From an uncultured Paracoccaceae bacterium (GTDB lineage Bacteria > Pseudomonadota > Alphaproteobacteria > Rhodobacterales > Rhodobacteraceae): DNA of 64,000 nt. The notes under the pieces were generated by a model, which was not told where the DNA came from, searched no databases, and saw only the letters and a list, made by a program, of their open reading frames with translations. Made by a program: the position numbers and the translations under genes. The DNA is taken from the NCBI GenBank assembly GCA_947493335.1, contig CANLQO010000006.1, positions 60,393-124,392 on the forward strand, written 5' to 3'. This document shows, piece after piece, positions 49,121 through 57,436 of the stretch. Within the stretch, counting starts at the first letter, position 1; the number at the start of each line of letters is the position of its first letter.

Positions 49121-51942
49121 TTGCCCACCTTCCATGCCTGATTGGTTGGGCCCTTGGGGACCGGCGATTTGATCGCCGGGAAGGCTGGTTGTGACGCGTC
49201 GGGCGGGGCCGATTTTTCAATCTTCACGCGCAGGTCGAACCATGCGGCCTGCCCGGTGATCGGGTCAGAGTTCGACCAGCGCAGCCCGTCGCCCTTGGGT
49301 GGCAGAAGCTCGTGTATGAGGTGGTTCAGGAGGAACCCCTTGTTCGCCTCTGATGCGTCCTCGGCCAGCGCCCAGGCACCTTTGCGTTTGCCAATGGCGT
49401 TCCATGTCCAGACGGTGTTTTCGTTCAAACTCGCCTGATGCGCGACCGGCACCGTGATCGATCCGTGGGTCGAGGTGACCCGCGCCCAGTCGCCATCTTC
49501 AAAGCCATTCGCCTCCCACACCTTGGTAGGGACATAAAGCGGGTTGGCACCGTGGATCTGGCGCAGCCATGCGTTCTGGGTGCCCCAGGAATGGTACATT
49601 GCCATCGGGCGCTGTGTCAGCGCATGGATCGGGTATTCAACCGGGTCGACGTGGCCGTCCTCAAGTGCGGCGTACCAGATTGGCAGCGGGTCCATGACAC
49701 GCTTGATCTGCTCGCGCAGATGGTCAGGGGGCTGGCGGGTGCCATGACCCTCTGCCGCCAATTGGAAGCGGCGCATGGGTTCGACGTAAAGCTGGAAGAT
49801 GTAGGGCTGCGGGCTGTCGTAAAAGCCCATCTTGACCGCCCAAGTCTGATATTCTTCCGAGAAGGGTTTGTAGTAGGCGGCGTTGTCGGGGACGTGTTCC
49901 ATCCAGAACCCGCCGTTGGCGATATAGCTGTCCAACTGCCCGGCGTTTGCATCGCCGCGTCCGTCCTGCAAGCCGTTCTCGCCCATGCGGAACCCGGCCA
50001 GTGGCCCAATACCGGGGCGACGGATGTGGTTGGTGATGTAGTCCGCGTAGTCCGCATATTTCTGGCTGCCGTCTTCATTGACGAAACCGGGCAGGCCCAG
50101 ACGGCCACCCAACTCGCACAGCACCGACTGGAAGCCGCGCACATCGCGGTCCGGTTCGACAACCGGCCAGCGGATCGCGTCGGCCACAGCGTCCGCCTCG
50201 CAAATCGGGCGATCCAGCAGAGAGATACAATCGTGCCGTTCCAGATAGGTCGTGTCGGGGAAGATCAGGTCGGCATAGGCCACCATTTCCGACGAATAGG
50301 CGTCGGAATAGATAATATGCGGGATGACATAATCGCCGTTCTCATCGGTGTCGGTCAGCATGTTCATGACGCCCGAGGTATTCATCGAGGAATTCCACGA
50401 CATATTCGCCATGTACATGAACAGCGTATCAACCTTGTAGGGATCACCGGCATAGGCGTTTGAGATCACCATATGCATCAGCCCATGCGCCGACATCGGG
50501 TTGTCCCATGAATAGGCCTTGTCGATGCGGGCGGGGGTGCCGTCGTCGCGCAGGCACAGGTCGTTTGGCCCATGGGGATAACCCAGATGCGGGCCATCAA
50601 GCGCCTGACCGGGCTGCACGTTGTAATGCGGCTTGGGGTGGGCCGTGGCGGGCTTGGGGTAGGGCGGTTTGAAGCGCATGCCGCCCGGCACTTCGACCGT
50701 GCCGAGGATGATCTGCAGCATATGCAGCGCGCGGCAGGTCTGGAAGCCGTTGGAATGGGCCGAGATGCCGCGCATCGCATGCATCGAGACCGGGCGCCCG
50801 ACCATTTTGGTATGTTTGACACCGCGGAAATCGGTCCACTCGCGGTCCAGTTCAATCGCCTCGTCAAAGGCGACGCGGGCGAGGTCGGCGGCGATGGCGC
50901 GGATGCGTTCAGCAGGGATGCCGCAGCGCTCTGCCACAGCCTCTGGCGCGTATTCATCCGCCAGATAGCGGTCCGCCATGTGGTGGAAGACGGGGCGATG
51001 CGTCACGCCCTTATGGCGGTAGGTGCCGGACAGATCGGGCTCCACCCCTTTGCCATTCCATGGGGCCAGCTTACCGGTGCGGCGGTCGATGACCTGCGGG
51101 TTGCCGTCCTTGTCATTCAGAAGCAGGCCGAACTGGTCGGACTTTGGGTCTTCGTTCACGAGCACAGAGGCGTTGGTGAAACGCGCAAGGTAATCGAGAT
51201 CAACCCGGCCCGCCTTCATCAGGCAATGCACAAGGGCAAGGATGAACAGCCCGTCTGTGCCGGGCGTGATGCCGACCCAATCGTCGGCCACAGCGTTGTA
51301 GCCGGTGCGGATCGGGTTCACGCCGATCATGCGCGCGCCGCGTTTCTTGATCTTGCCGATGCCGATCTTGATGGGGTTGCTGTCGTGATCCTCGGCCACG
51401 CCGAAGAGCATGAAAAGCTTGGTATTGTCCCAATCGGGCTGGCCGAACTCCCAAAACGCGCCGCCCATGGTGTAGATGCCTGCGGCGGCCATGTTCACGG
51501 AACAAAACCCGCCGTGAGCGGCATAGTTTGGTGTGCCAAAGCCCTGCGCCCAAAGCGAGGTGAAGGACTGCGACTGGTCACGGCCAGTGAAAAACGCAAG
51601 TTTTTCAGGGGCTTCAGCGCGCAATGGGGCGAGCCAGTCCGTCGCGATGGTCAGGGCCTCGTCCCATGAGATCTCTTCAAACTCGCCCGATCCGCGCGGG
51701 CCGACGCGTTTGAGCGGGGCACGCAGGCGTGACGGCGCGTTGTGCTGCATGATGCCTGCGCTGCCTTTGGCGCAAAGCACACCCTGATTGACGGGGTGAT
51801 CCTTGTTGCCCTCAATATAGGCGACCTTGCCGTCCTTCATGTGGACGTTGATGCCGCAGCGGCAGGCGCACATGTAGCAGGTCGTCTTGCGGACCTCGTC
51901 ACTGACGTGTGGCGAGGTGTCGAGCACAGGTTGTTTGTTCAT
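49117..51942 (-). CDS. soeA: SoeA-like molybdopterin oxidoreductase catalytic subunit (sulfite dehydrogenase)
   Basis: A 941-residue molybdoenzyme of the DMSO-reductase superfamily. The N-terminal [4Fe-4S] motif is CYMCACRCGINVHMKDG...CAKGSAG. MGD-binding regions and a C-terminal MGD domain follow (for example PIHALTQRPMAMYHSWGTQNAWL). It has no twin-arginine leader, so it stays in the cytoplasm as in SoeABC sulfite dehydrogenases. Lying in one run with xsc, pta and sulfite exporters supports oxidation of the sulfite released by Xsc to sulfate. Polysulfide or tetrathionate reductase-like roles are less likely here. Confidence 0.88.
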   Translation of the reverse strand: MNKQPVLDTSPHVSDEVRKTTCYMCACRCGINVHMKDGKVAYIEGNKDHPVNQGVLCAKGSAGIMQHNAPSRLRAPLKRVGPRGSGEFEEISWDEALTIATDWLAPLRAEAPEKLAFFTGRDQSQSFTSLWAQGFGTPNYAAHGGFCSVNMAAAGIYTMGGAFWEFGQPDWDNTKLFMLFGVAEDHDSNPIKIGIGKIKKRGARMIGVNPIRTGYNAVADDWVGITPGTDGLFILALVHCLMKAGRVDLDYLARFTNASVLVNEDPKSDQFGLLLNDKDGNPQVIDRRTGKLAPWNGKGVEPDLSGTYRHKGVTHRPVFHHMADRYLADEYAPEAVAERCGIPAERIRAIAADLARVAFDEAIELDREWTDFRGVKHTKMVGRPVSMHAMRGISAHSNGFQTCRALHMLQIILGTVEVPGGMRFKPPYPKPATAHPKPHYNVQPGQALDGPHLGYPHGPNDLCLRDDGTPARIDKAYSWDNPMSAHGLMHMVISNAYAGDPYKVDTLFMYMANMSWNSSMNTSGVMNMLTDTDENGDYVIPHIIYSDAYSSEMVAYADLIFPDTTYLERHDCISLLDRPICEADAVADAIRWPVVEPDRDVRGFQSVLCELGGRLGLPGFVNEDGSQKYADYADYITNHIRRPGIGPLAGFRMGENGLQDGRGDANAGQLDSYIANGGFWMEHVPDNAAYYKPFSEEYQTWAVKMGFYDSPQPYIFQLYVEPMRRFQLAAEGHGTRQPPDHLREQIKRVMDPLPIWYAALEDGHVDPVEYPIHALTQRPMAMYHSWGTQNAWLRQIHGANPLYVPTKVWEANGFEDGDWARVTSTHGSITVPVAHQASLNENTVWTWNAIGKRKGAWALAEDASEANKGFLLNHLIHELLPPKGDGLRWSNSDPITGQAAWFDLRVKIEKSAPPDASQPAFPAIKSPVPKGPTNQAWKVGK

Positions 51943-51994
51943 GAGGTGCCTCCCGGTGGGAACGGTAACAAAGGTGTATCAGTGGGCCAAGGTG

Positions 51995-52747
51995 TCATGC
52001 GAACGCCACCTGTCGGATCAGGCCTGCGCCTGCCAGAAAGATCAGCAAGGACAGGCAGAATGGGCGGTAGTATGGGGTCAACCGTTCGATGAAAAGCTGT
52101 TGCCCCAGAAAGACGCCGATCATTGTTGGCACGGCAAATGTCAGGCCACGGGCGACGCCGGATAAATCCATGACCCCGAATGCGAGCTGCGTGATCATCG
52201 ACGTGAGTGAGCCGAGAAAGAGGAACAGCACCAGCGATCCGCGCATGGATGCGGCGGGCGCATTGCGGGCCAGCACGTAAAGCGCCACGACCATGCCGCC
52301 CACATGAGCAAGACCACTGGCGACACCGGCGACAAATCCGCTGCCGTAAAGACCCGGCTTGCTGGCCAGAAAGCCAAGTCTGACCTTGGCCAAAAGCGTC
52401 GCCGCCAGTGCGACGATCACACTAAGCGCGATCGCCTTGGAGGTTGCGACCGGCAGGCTTGTCGTCATCCAAAGCCCGAAGGGCCAGCCAACGGTGGATC
52501 CGATCACAAGCCCATAGGCCGTTGGACGGTCGGCATCGGCCCAGCCGCCCTTGAGCATCATTAGCGAGGCGGACATCTCGAGCCACCAAAGCATCGGGAT
52601 CAGTTCCACCGGCGGCAGAAAGATCACCGCGCTGGCCATGATCAGCGCAGAAAGGGCAAAGCCCGAAAAGCCACGCACGACACCGGCAAGGAAAGTGATA
52701 AGACACAGCCACCCGATTTCAGAGGGCGTGAGGTTCAGCAGTTCCAT
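51995..52747 (-). CDS. TSUP-family (TauE/SafE) permease, probable sulfite or organosulfur exporter
   Basis: A 250-residue membrane protein with about eight helices. The family motif near the start is FLAGVVRGFSGFALSALIMASAV, and the repeat-like second half contains FVAGVASGLAHVGGMVVALYVLA. TSUP members TauE/TauZ are proposed to export sulfite made during C2-sulfonate breakdown. It overlaps ackA by 1 bp and precedes soeA by 52 bp. A second, different TSUP gene lies three genes upstream. Confidence 0.87.
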   Translation of the reverse strand: MELLNLTPSEIGWLCLITFLAGVVRGFSGFALSALIMASAVIFLPPVELIPMLWWLEMSASLMMLKGGWADADRPTAYGLVIGSTVGWPFGLWMTTSLPVATSKAIALSVIVALAATLLAKVRLGFLASKPGLYGSGFVAGVASGLAHVGGMVVALYVLARNAPAASMRGSLVLFLFLGSLTSMITQLAFGVMDLSGVARGLTFAVPTMIGVFLGQQLFIERLTPYYRPFCLSLLIFLAGAGLIRQVAFA

Positions 52748-53811
52748 CACCGGCCCTCTGCAATCAGGGACAGCGCGTCGCGGGCGATTGCCTTTTCTTC
52801 GTCCGCTGCGATCACATGCACAGGCACATCGCCAAAGCAAGCCAGATGGCCCATGATCCGGTCGCGGATGGGGGCCGCGTTTTCGCCGATCCCGCCGGTA
52901 AACGCCACCGCATCCAGCCCGCCCATGGCGACGATGGCCGAGCCTGCGTGCCGCGCCGCCCAATAGCAGAAATGTTCAATCGCGAACTCTGCGTCATCAT
53001 CCTCGCGCGCCAGAAGCGTGCGCATGTCATTGTCGCCCGCCAGCGCCTTGAGGCCTGAAGCGCGGTTGAGCAGGCGGTCGGTTTCTTCTTCCCCAAAGGC
53101 CGCCGACATCCGCAGAACGGCAGCCCCGTCGATATCGCCCGAACGGGTGCCCATGGTCAGACCCGAAAGTGGCGAATAGCCCATGGAGGTGGCAACGGAT
53201 TGACCCTTGAGGATCGCGCAAAGCGACGCGCCATTGCCCAGATGCAGCGCCAGCAGGCGGCGCGGAATGTCGGCACCAAACTCGGCCACCATATTGGCGT
53301 AGCTGAGCCCGTGAAAACCATAGCGGCGGATGCCTGCGTCGGTCTGGGTCTTGGGGATCGCATAGCGTGTCGCCACGTCGGGGTTGGTGGCATGAAAGGC
53401 GGTCCCAAAACTGGCGTATTGCGGCAGATCGGGTGCCGCCTCTTGCAGGGCCAAGAGGCCCGCAAGGTTATTGGGATTATGCAGGGGGGCGAGCGGGATG
53501 ACTGCGCGGATCGCTTCGATCACCACAGGTGTGACGCGCGCGGGTGCTGTCAGGATCGTGCCGCCATGCACCACACGGTGGGCGGCGGCGGTAAAGCGGC
53601 TGATCGGATAGCCCGCATCCGAAAGCGCCGACAGCATCAGCGACAAAGCCTCGGCATGGTTGCGGGTTTCAACGGGTTCGTCGCGATCGCCGAGGGTCAA
53701 TGACCCGGCCCCACCGATGGATTGCACCTGTCCGGCAATCACCGACACCAGCGCGCCGTCGAAAACTTCGACCTTCAGCGATGATGAACCGGCATTGAGG
53801 ACAAGGATCAT
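52747..53811 (-). CDS. ackA: Acetate kinase family protein with Gly in place of the catalytic Asp
   Basis: A 354-residue protein, shorter than the usual 400. The ASKHA-fold landmarks are present: VLNAGSSSLK, HRVVHGG, PLAPLHNP, RRYGFHGLSY, LALHLGNGAS, MGTRSGDIDG and AFTGGIGEN. The highly conserved FDTAFH Asp (Asp148 in the Methanosarcina enzyme) is Gly136 here (SFGTAFH; codon GGG). That Asp is held to be catalytically important, so activity or acyl preference may differ. Context with Xsc and Pta predicts acetyl phosphate plus ADP to acetate plus ATP. Confidence 0.88.
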   Translation of the reverse strand: MILVLNAGSSSLKVEVFDGALVSVIAGQVQSIGGAGSLTLGDRDEPVETRNHAEALSLMLSALSDAGYPISRFTAAAHRVVHGGTILTAPARVTPVVIEAIRAVIPLAPLHNPNNLAGLLALQEAAPDLPQYASFGTAFHATNPDVATRYAIPKTQTDAGIRRYGFHGLSYANMVAEFGADIPRRLLALHLGNGASLCAILKGQSVATSMGYSPLSGLTMGTRSGDIDGAAVLRMSAAFGEEETDRLLNRASGLKALAGDNDMRTLLAREDDDAEFAIEHFCYWAARHAGSAIVAMGGLDAVAFTGGIGENAAPIRDRIMGHLACFGDVPVHVIAADEEKAIARDALSLIAEGR

Positions 53812-53820
53812 GAGCGCGGC

Positions 53821-54756
53821 CTACTTTGGCAACGCGCAGGTGATCGACGCCAGCGCGACAGAGGCAAGACGCGCCGCCGCAGGGTCGGCCCGGCTGGTCA
53901 GCAGGATCGGCACCTTCGCGCCAGAGACGATGCCACCGGCGCAGCCGCCTGCCAGATAGACAAAGGATTTGAAAAGCGCATTGCCAGAGACAATATCGGG
54001 CACAATGATTGCATCCGCCTGACCCGCCACGGGATCAGACGTCAGGCCTTTGGTTGCCACGGCCTCGGAAGACAGGATCAGATCAAGCGCCAGAGGCCCC
54101 GAGAAATCCGCATCCGGGACGTTCTCTTTCGCCCAGTCGGCAAGGGCCTGGCCATCCATGGCCGATGGAACCGAGGGGATCGGACTTTCGGTGGCCGAGA
54201 GCATCGCGACCTTGGGGCGCGCATTGCCCAGCTTGTGCAAAAGCTTCACCACCTCCTGAATGGAGGACTGCCGGGTGGCCAGATCGGGGGCCACGTTGAC
54301 CGCAGCGTCCGAGATCAGGATGGGCTTGCCGCCCGAGGGTGGTGAGATGTGGAAGATATGCACAAAGCGGTTGCCCGTGCGCAGGCCCGCATCACGGCTG
54401 ACGGCGGATTTCATGAACACATCGGTGTGCAGCTGACCCTTCATCAGCACATCCGCCTCGCCTGCGCCGCAGAGGTTGGCAGCGGTGCGCCCTGCCTCTT
54501 CCTCGCCCGTGGTCGGCACGATGGTGTAGCCGGTGATGTCCCAATCGAGCTTGGCGGCTTCGGCACGGATATCGTCGGCCTCGCCCACGAAAACAGGCGT
54601 CATCAGCCCCGACTTCGTCGCTTCTTCCGCTGCCGCCATCGGCAAGGGCGCGCCTGCGCGGGCAATGGCCACCCGCGGCGGCGCATATTGCGCGGCCAGT
54701 GCCATCAGATCGGCGGGGGCCGCGGGTTCTAACGGGTCGATGAAAGGGCTGGACAT
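53821..54756 (-). CDS. pta: Phosphate acetyltransferase (Pta/Ptb family)
   Basis: A 311-residue phosphotransacylase of the short, single-domain type. Segments include AIARAGAPLPMAAAEEATKSGLMTPVFVGE, GEADVLMKGQLHTDVFMKSAVSRDAGLRTG, and a C-terminal ADAIIVPDIVSGNALFKSFVYLAGG...SGAKVPILLTSRAD. With Xsc it would turn acetyl phosphate into acetyl-CoA for central metabolism. The gene is tightly spaced (9 bp) on both sides, between a TSUP permease and ackA. Phosphate butyryltransferase or hydroxyacyl activity is the alternative. Confidence 0.9.
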   Translation of the reverse strand: MSSPFIDPLEPAAPADLMALAAQYAPPRVAIARAGAPLPMAAAEEATKSGLMTPVFVGEADDIRAEAAKLDWDITGYTIVPTTGEEEAGRTAANLCGAGEADVLMKGQLHTDVFMKSAVSRDAGLRTGNRFVHIFHISPPSGGKPILISDAAVNVAPDLATRQSSIQEVVKLLHKLGNARPKVAMLSATESPIPSVPSAMDGQALADWAKENVPDADFSGPLALDLILSSEAVATKGLTSDPVAGQADAIIVPDIVSGNALFKSFVYLAGGCAGGIVSGAKVPILLTSRADPAAARLASVALASITCALPK

Positions 54757-54765
54757 ATCAGAACC

Positions 54766-55506
54766 TCAGATCAGGGCGCGGATCAGCCCAAGGGCCGAAA
54801 GCGCAAGAAGAAGAAAAACCGCAAAGCGGCGGAATTCGGTGGGTGACGCAGACAGAAACTGACGCCCGCCGAGCCAGATGCCAAGGGCCAGAATGGGAAA
54901 GGCCAGTGCCGCCCCTTTGGCAGTATCCCATGTGACCAGCCCGCCGTGCCACATCAGCGGCATGGTGATCAGGTCGAGGCCGGTCAGATAGACGATCATC
55001 GTGGCGCGAAAGACCGGGGCTGCAATCGGCTGGGCTGCGAGGAACGCTGCAACCGGCAGACCGCCGATGCCCGCGCCATTGCAGATGCCCGAGATGACGC
55101 CGACGCCCGCATAGCCGGGGCGCGGGATCTTGCTGCGGATGGTCCAGCCCGACAAAAGGATCAGCGACATCACAAAGACGATGGCCGAGATCGTCAGGCG
55201 TGCCGTCTCTTGCCCGACCGAGATGATGATGCTGACTGAGACCGGCAATGCGATGGCCGCACCCAGCAACAGCCAGCCCACCCGGGGCCAGTCGATATGC
55301 CCGCGAATGCCGCGAGCCTGCAGGGCGGTCATGATGATCTCGCACGTGAATACCACCGGGATCAGGGGCAATGGGTTCGTCAGCAGCGCCGCAAAGGCGA
55401 TGAAGATCGCCGAGAACCCGAAACCCGAATAGCCCCGGACGTAGGCGGCCCCGAGCAGTGCAACTGCAAGGGCCGCCGCCGTACCGGGGCCAAGGTCAAA
55501 CGGCAC
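54766..55506 (-). CDS. TSUP-family (TauE/SafE) permease, TauZ-like sulfite exporter
   Basis: A 246-residue membrane protein with GTG start. The family motif AAYVRGYSGFGFSAIFIAFAAL lies in the first helix pair. GVISGICNGAGIGGLPVAAFLAAQP lies in the second half. It starts 3 bp after the xsc stop and precedes pta, the place where roseobacter xsc loci often carry a sulfite exporter gene. It is only distantly similar to the other TSUP protein in the operon, so the two may differ in cargo or direction. Confidence 0.88.
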   Translation of the reverse strand: MPFDLGPGTAAALAVALLGAAYVRGYSGFGFSAIFIAFAALLTNPLPLIPVVFTCEIIMTALQARGIRGHIDWPRVGWLLLGAAIALPVSVSIIISVGQETARLTISAIVFVMSLILLSGWTIRSKIPRPGYAGVGVISGICNGAGIGGLPVAAFLAAQPIAAPVFRATMIVYLTGLDLITMPLMWHGGLVTWDTAKGAALAFPILALGIWLGGRQFLSASPTEFRRFAVFLLLALSALGLIRALI

Positions 55507-55509
55507 CGA

Positions 55510-57279
55510 TTATTCGGCTGCCATGTCAGAGGCTGCAATCCCTGCCACGCGCACTGGCTTTTTCATCGCGTCGCGGCGGAAGGGTTCACCCAACTCCTTG
55601 TTCAGAAGCACTTCGATGAAGGTCGTCACGTTGCCTTCCATCTGGCCCTTGATTGCGGTGTTCAGCGCATCCGTCAACTCGTCCATGGAAGAGACCTGCA
55701 CACCGGTCAGACCACAGGCGTCTGCGATTTTGGCGTAGGACACGTTGGTGTCGAGCTCTGTGCCGACAAAGTTGTCGTCGAACCACAGCGTCGTGTTCCG
55801 CTTTTCCGCACCCCACTGGTAGTTGCGGAAGATGATCATGGTCATCGGCGGCCAGTCGCCCCGGCCAACAGAGACCATTTCGTTCATCGAGATACCAAAG
55901 GCGCCGTCACCGGCAAAGCCAACCACTGGCACATCCGGGCAGCCGATCTTGGCGCCACAGATTGCGGGGAAGCCATAGCCACAAGGACCAAAGAGGCCGG
56001 GGGCCAGATACTTGCGGCTTTCCTCAAACGACGGATAGGCGTTGCCGATGGCGCAGTTGTTGCCGATGTCGGACGAGATGATTGCGTTCTTGGGCAGCGC
56101 CGACTGGATCGCGCGCCATGCCATGCGGGGCGACATCTTCTGCGGCTCTGCATTGCGGGCACGTTCGTTCCATGTGGTGCCGGGATCATCCTCTTCGTGA
56201 TCAAGCGAGGTCAGTTCCTGCGCCCAGGCCGATTTGGTCTGGCTGATCATCGCCTTGCGCTCATCCCGACCAGCGTCGCCCGCGGTGTCGGACAATTGGG
56301 CCAGAATACCCTGTGCGACTTTCTTGGCGTCGCCAACGATACCAACGGAAACCTTCTTGGTCAGGCCAATGCGGTCAGGGTTGATGTCGACCTGAATGAT
56401 CTTGGCGTTGCTGGGCCAGTAATCAATGCCGTAGCCCGGCAGGGTCGAGAACGGGTTCAGGCGTGTACCAAGCGCCAGAACGACGTCGGCTTTCGAAATC
56501 AGTTCCATCCCGGCTTTGGAGCCGTTGTAGCCCAACGGGCCAGCAAAAAGCGGGTGGTTGCCGGGGAAGGCGTCGTTGTGCTGGTAACCGACGCAAACCG
56601 GTGCATCCAGCGTCTCGGCCAGCTTGGCAGAGGCTTCGATGCCGCCAGCAAGAACAACGCCAGCGCCGTTCAGGATAACCGGGAACTTGGCAGAGGACAG
56701 CAGTTCGGCAGCCGTTTTGACGGCTTCTTCACCACCTGACGGACGCTCGAATTCGACCTTCACGGGCAGTTCGATGTCGACGACCTGTGTCCAGAAGTCA
56801 CGGGGGATGTTGATCTGTGCGGGGGCAGAGGCGCGGTAGGCCTGCATGATGACGCGGTTCAGCGTCTCGGCGATGCGGGACGGGTCACGGACCTCTTCCT
56901 GATAAGCCACGCAGTCGGCGAACAGGTTCATCTGTTCCATTTCCTGGAAGCCACCCTGACCGATGGTCTTGTTTGCGGCCTGCGGTGTCACCAGCAAAAG
57001 CGGTGTGTGGTTCCAGTATGCGGTTTTCACAGAGGTCACGAAGTTGGTGATGCCGGGGCCGTTCTGGGCGATCATCATCGACATTTCGCCGGTGGCGCGG
57101 GTGTAGCCGTCGGCCATCATGCCAGCGGTCATTTCATGGGCGCAGTCCCAGAATTTGATGCCCGCAGCCGGGAAAATATCGGAGATCGGCATCATGGCAG
57201 AGCCGATGATTCCAAAAGCGTGCTTGATTCCATGCATCTGAAGCGTTTTGACGAAGGCTTCCTCGGTCGTCATTTTCAT
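55510..57279 (-). CDS. xsc: Sulfoacetaldehyde acetyltransferase
   Basis: This 589-residue thiamine-diphosphate enzyme converts sulfoacetaldehyde and phosphate to acetyl phosphate and sulfite. It starts KMTTEEAFVKTLQMHGIKHAFGIIGSAMMPISDIFP, the Xsc N-terminus. The activating Glu lies in the FWDCAHEMTAGMMADGYTRATG region. The ThDP/Mg motif is GFAGDGAFGISMNEMVSVGRGDWPPMTMIIFRN. Length and motifs fit Xsc rather than acetolactate synthase. It lies downstream of tauR on the same strand, with its own 157-bp upstream region containing a palindrome and TauR-box-like repeats. Confidence 0.96.
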   Translation of the reverse strand: MKMTTEEAFVKTLQMHGIKHAFGIIGSAMMPISDIFPAAGIKFWDCAHEMTAGMMADGYTRATGEMSMMIAQNGPGITNFVTSVKTAYWNHTPLLLVTPQAANKTIGQGGFQEMEQMNLFADCVAYQEEVRDPSRIAETLNRVIMQAYRASAPAQINIPRDFWTQVVDIELPVKVEFERPSGGEEAVKTAAELLSSAKFPVILNGAGVVLAGGIEASAKLAETLDAPVCVGYQHNDAFPGNHPLFAGPLGYNGSKAGMELISKADVVLALGTRLNPFSTLPGYGIDYWPSNAKIIQVDINPDRIGLTKKVSVGIVGDAKKVAQGILAQLSDTAGDAGRDERKAMISQTKSAWAQELTSLDHEEDDPGTTWNERARNAEPQKMSPRMAWRAIQSALPKNAIISSDIGNNCAIGNAYPSFEESRKYLAPGLFGPCGYGFPAICGAKIGCPDVPVVGFAGDGAFGISMNEMVSVGRGDWPPMTMIIFRNYQWGAEKRNTTLWFDDNFVGTELDTNVSYAKIADACGLTGVQVSSMDELTDALNTAIKGQMEGNVTTFIEVLLNKELGEPFRRDAMKKPVRVAGIAASDMAAE

Positions 57280-57366
57280 CGGTTTTATCCTTGTGTGGCA
57301 GAGTTTCGCGGGCCGTAGGCGGCCTGACGCATCAGGCGCTACATTAGAAATGTCGCGGGTCTTTCA

Positions 57367-57399
57367 GTAGGGCCAGTTATACCCCCGGTTTATCGCCAG
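57367..57399 (-). promoter_or_regulatory. Candidate TauR-like direct repeats upstream of xsc
   Basis: On the minus strand CTGGCGATAA and CTGGCCCTAC are direct repeats with starts 23 bp apart, about 88 to 120 bp before the xsc ATG. They partly resemble the CTGGACYTAA boxes described for TauR of Rhodobacter. The match is weak and a MocR-type site is inferred mainly from position. Confidence 0.3.
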
Positions 57400-57406
57400 T
57401 CAATCA

Positions 57407-57433
57407 ATTATTGAGATATTTAGTCTCAATAAT
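57407..57433. promoter_or_regulatory. Perfect AT-rich inverted repeat between tauR and xsc
   Basis: ATTATTGAGA and TCTCAATAAT are perfectly complementary 10-bp arms around TATTTAG. It begins just past the tauR stop codon. It may be an operator in the xsc promoter region; without a GC-rich stem and T-run it is a poor intrinsic terminator. Confidence 0.5.
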
Positions 57434-57436
57434 CGC

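Noticed and set aside
55297-56739. 480-aa plus-strand ORF
   Set aside because: Antisense shadow of xsc; lacks any recognisable motif.
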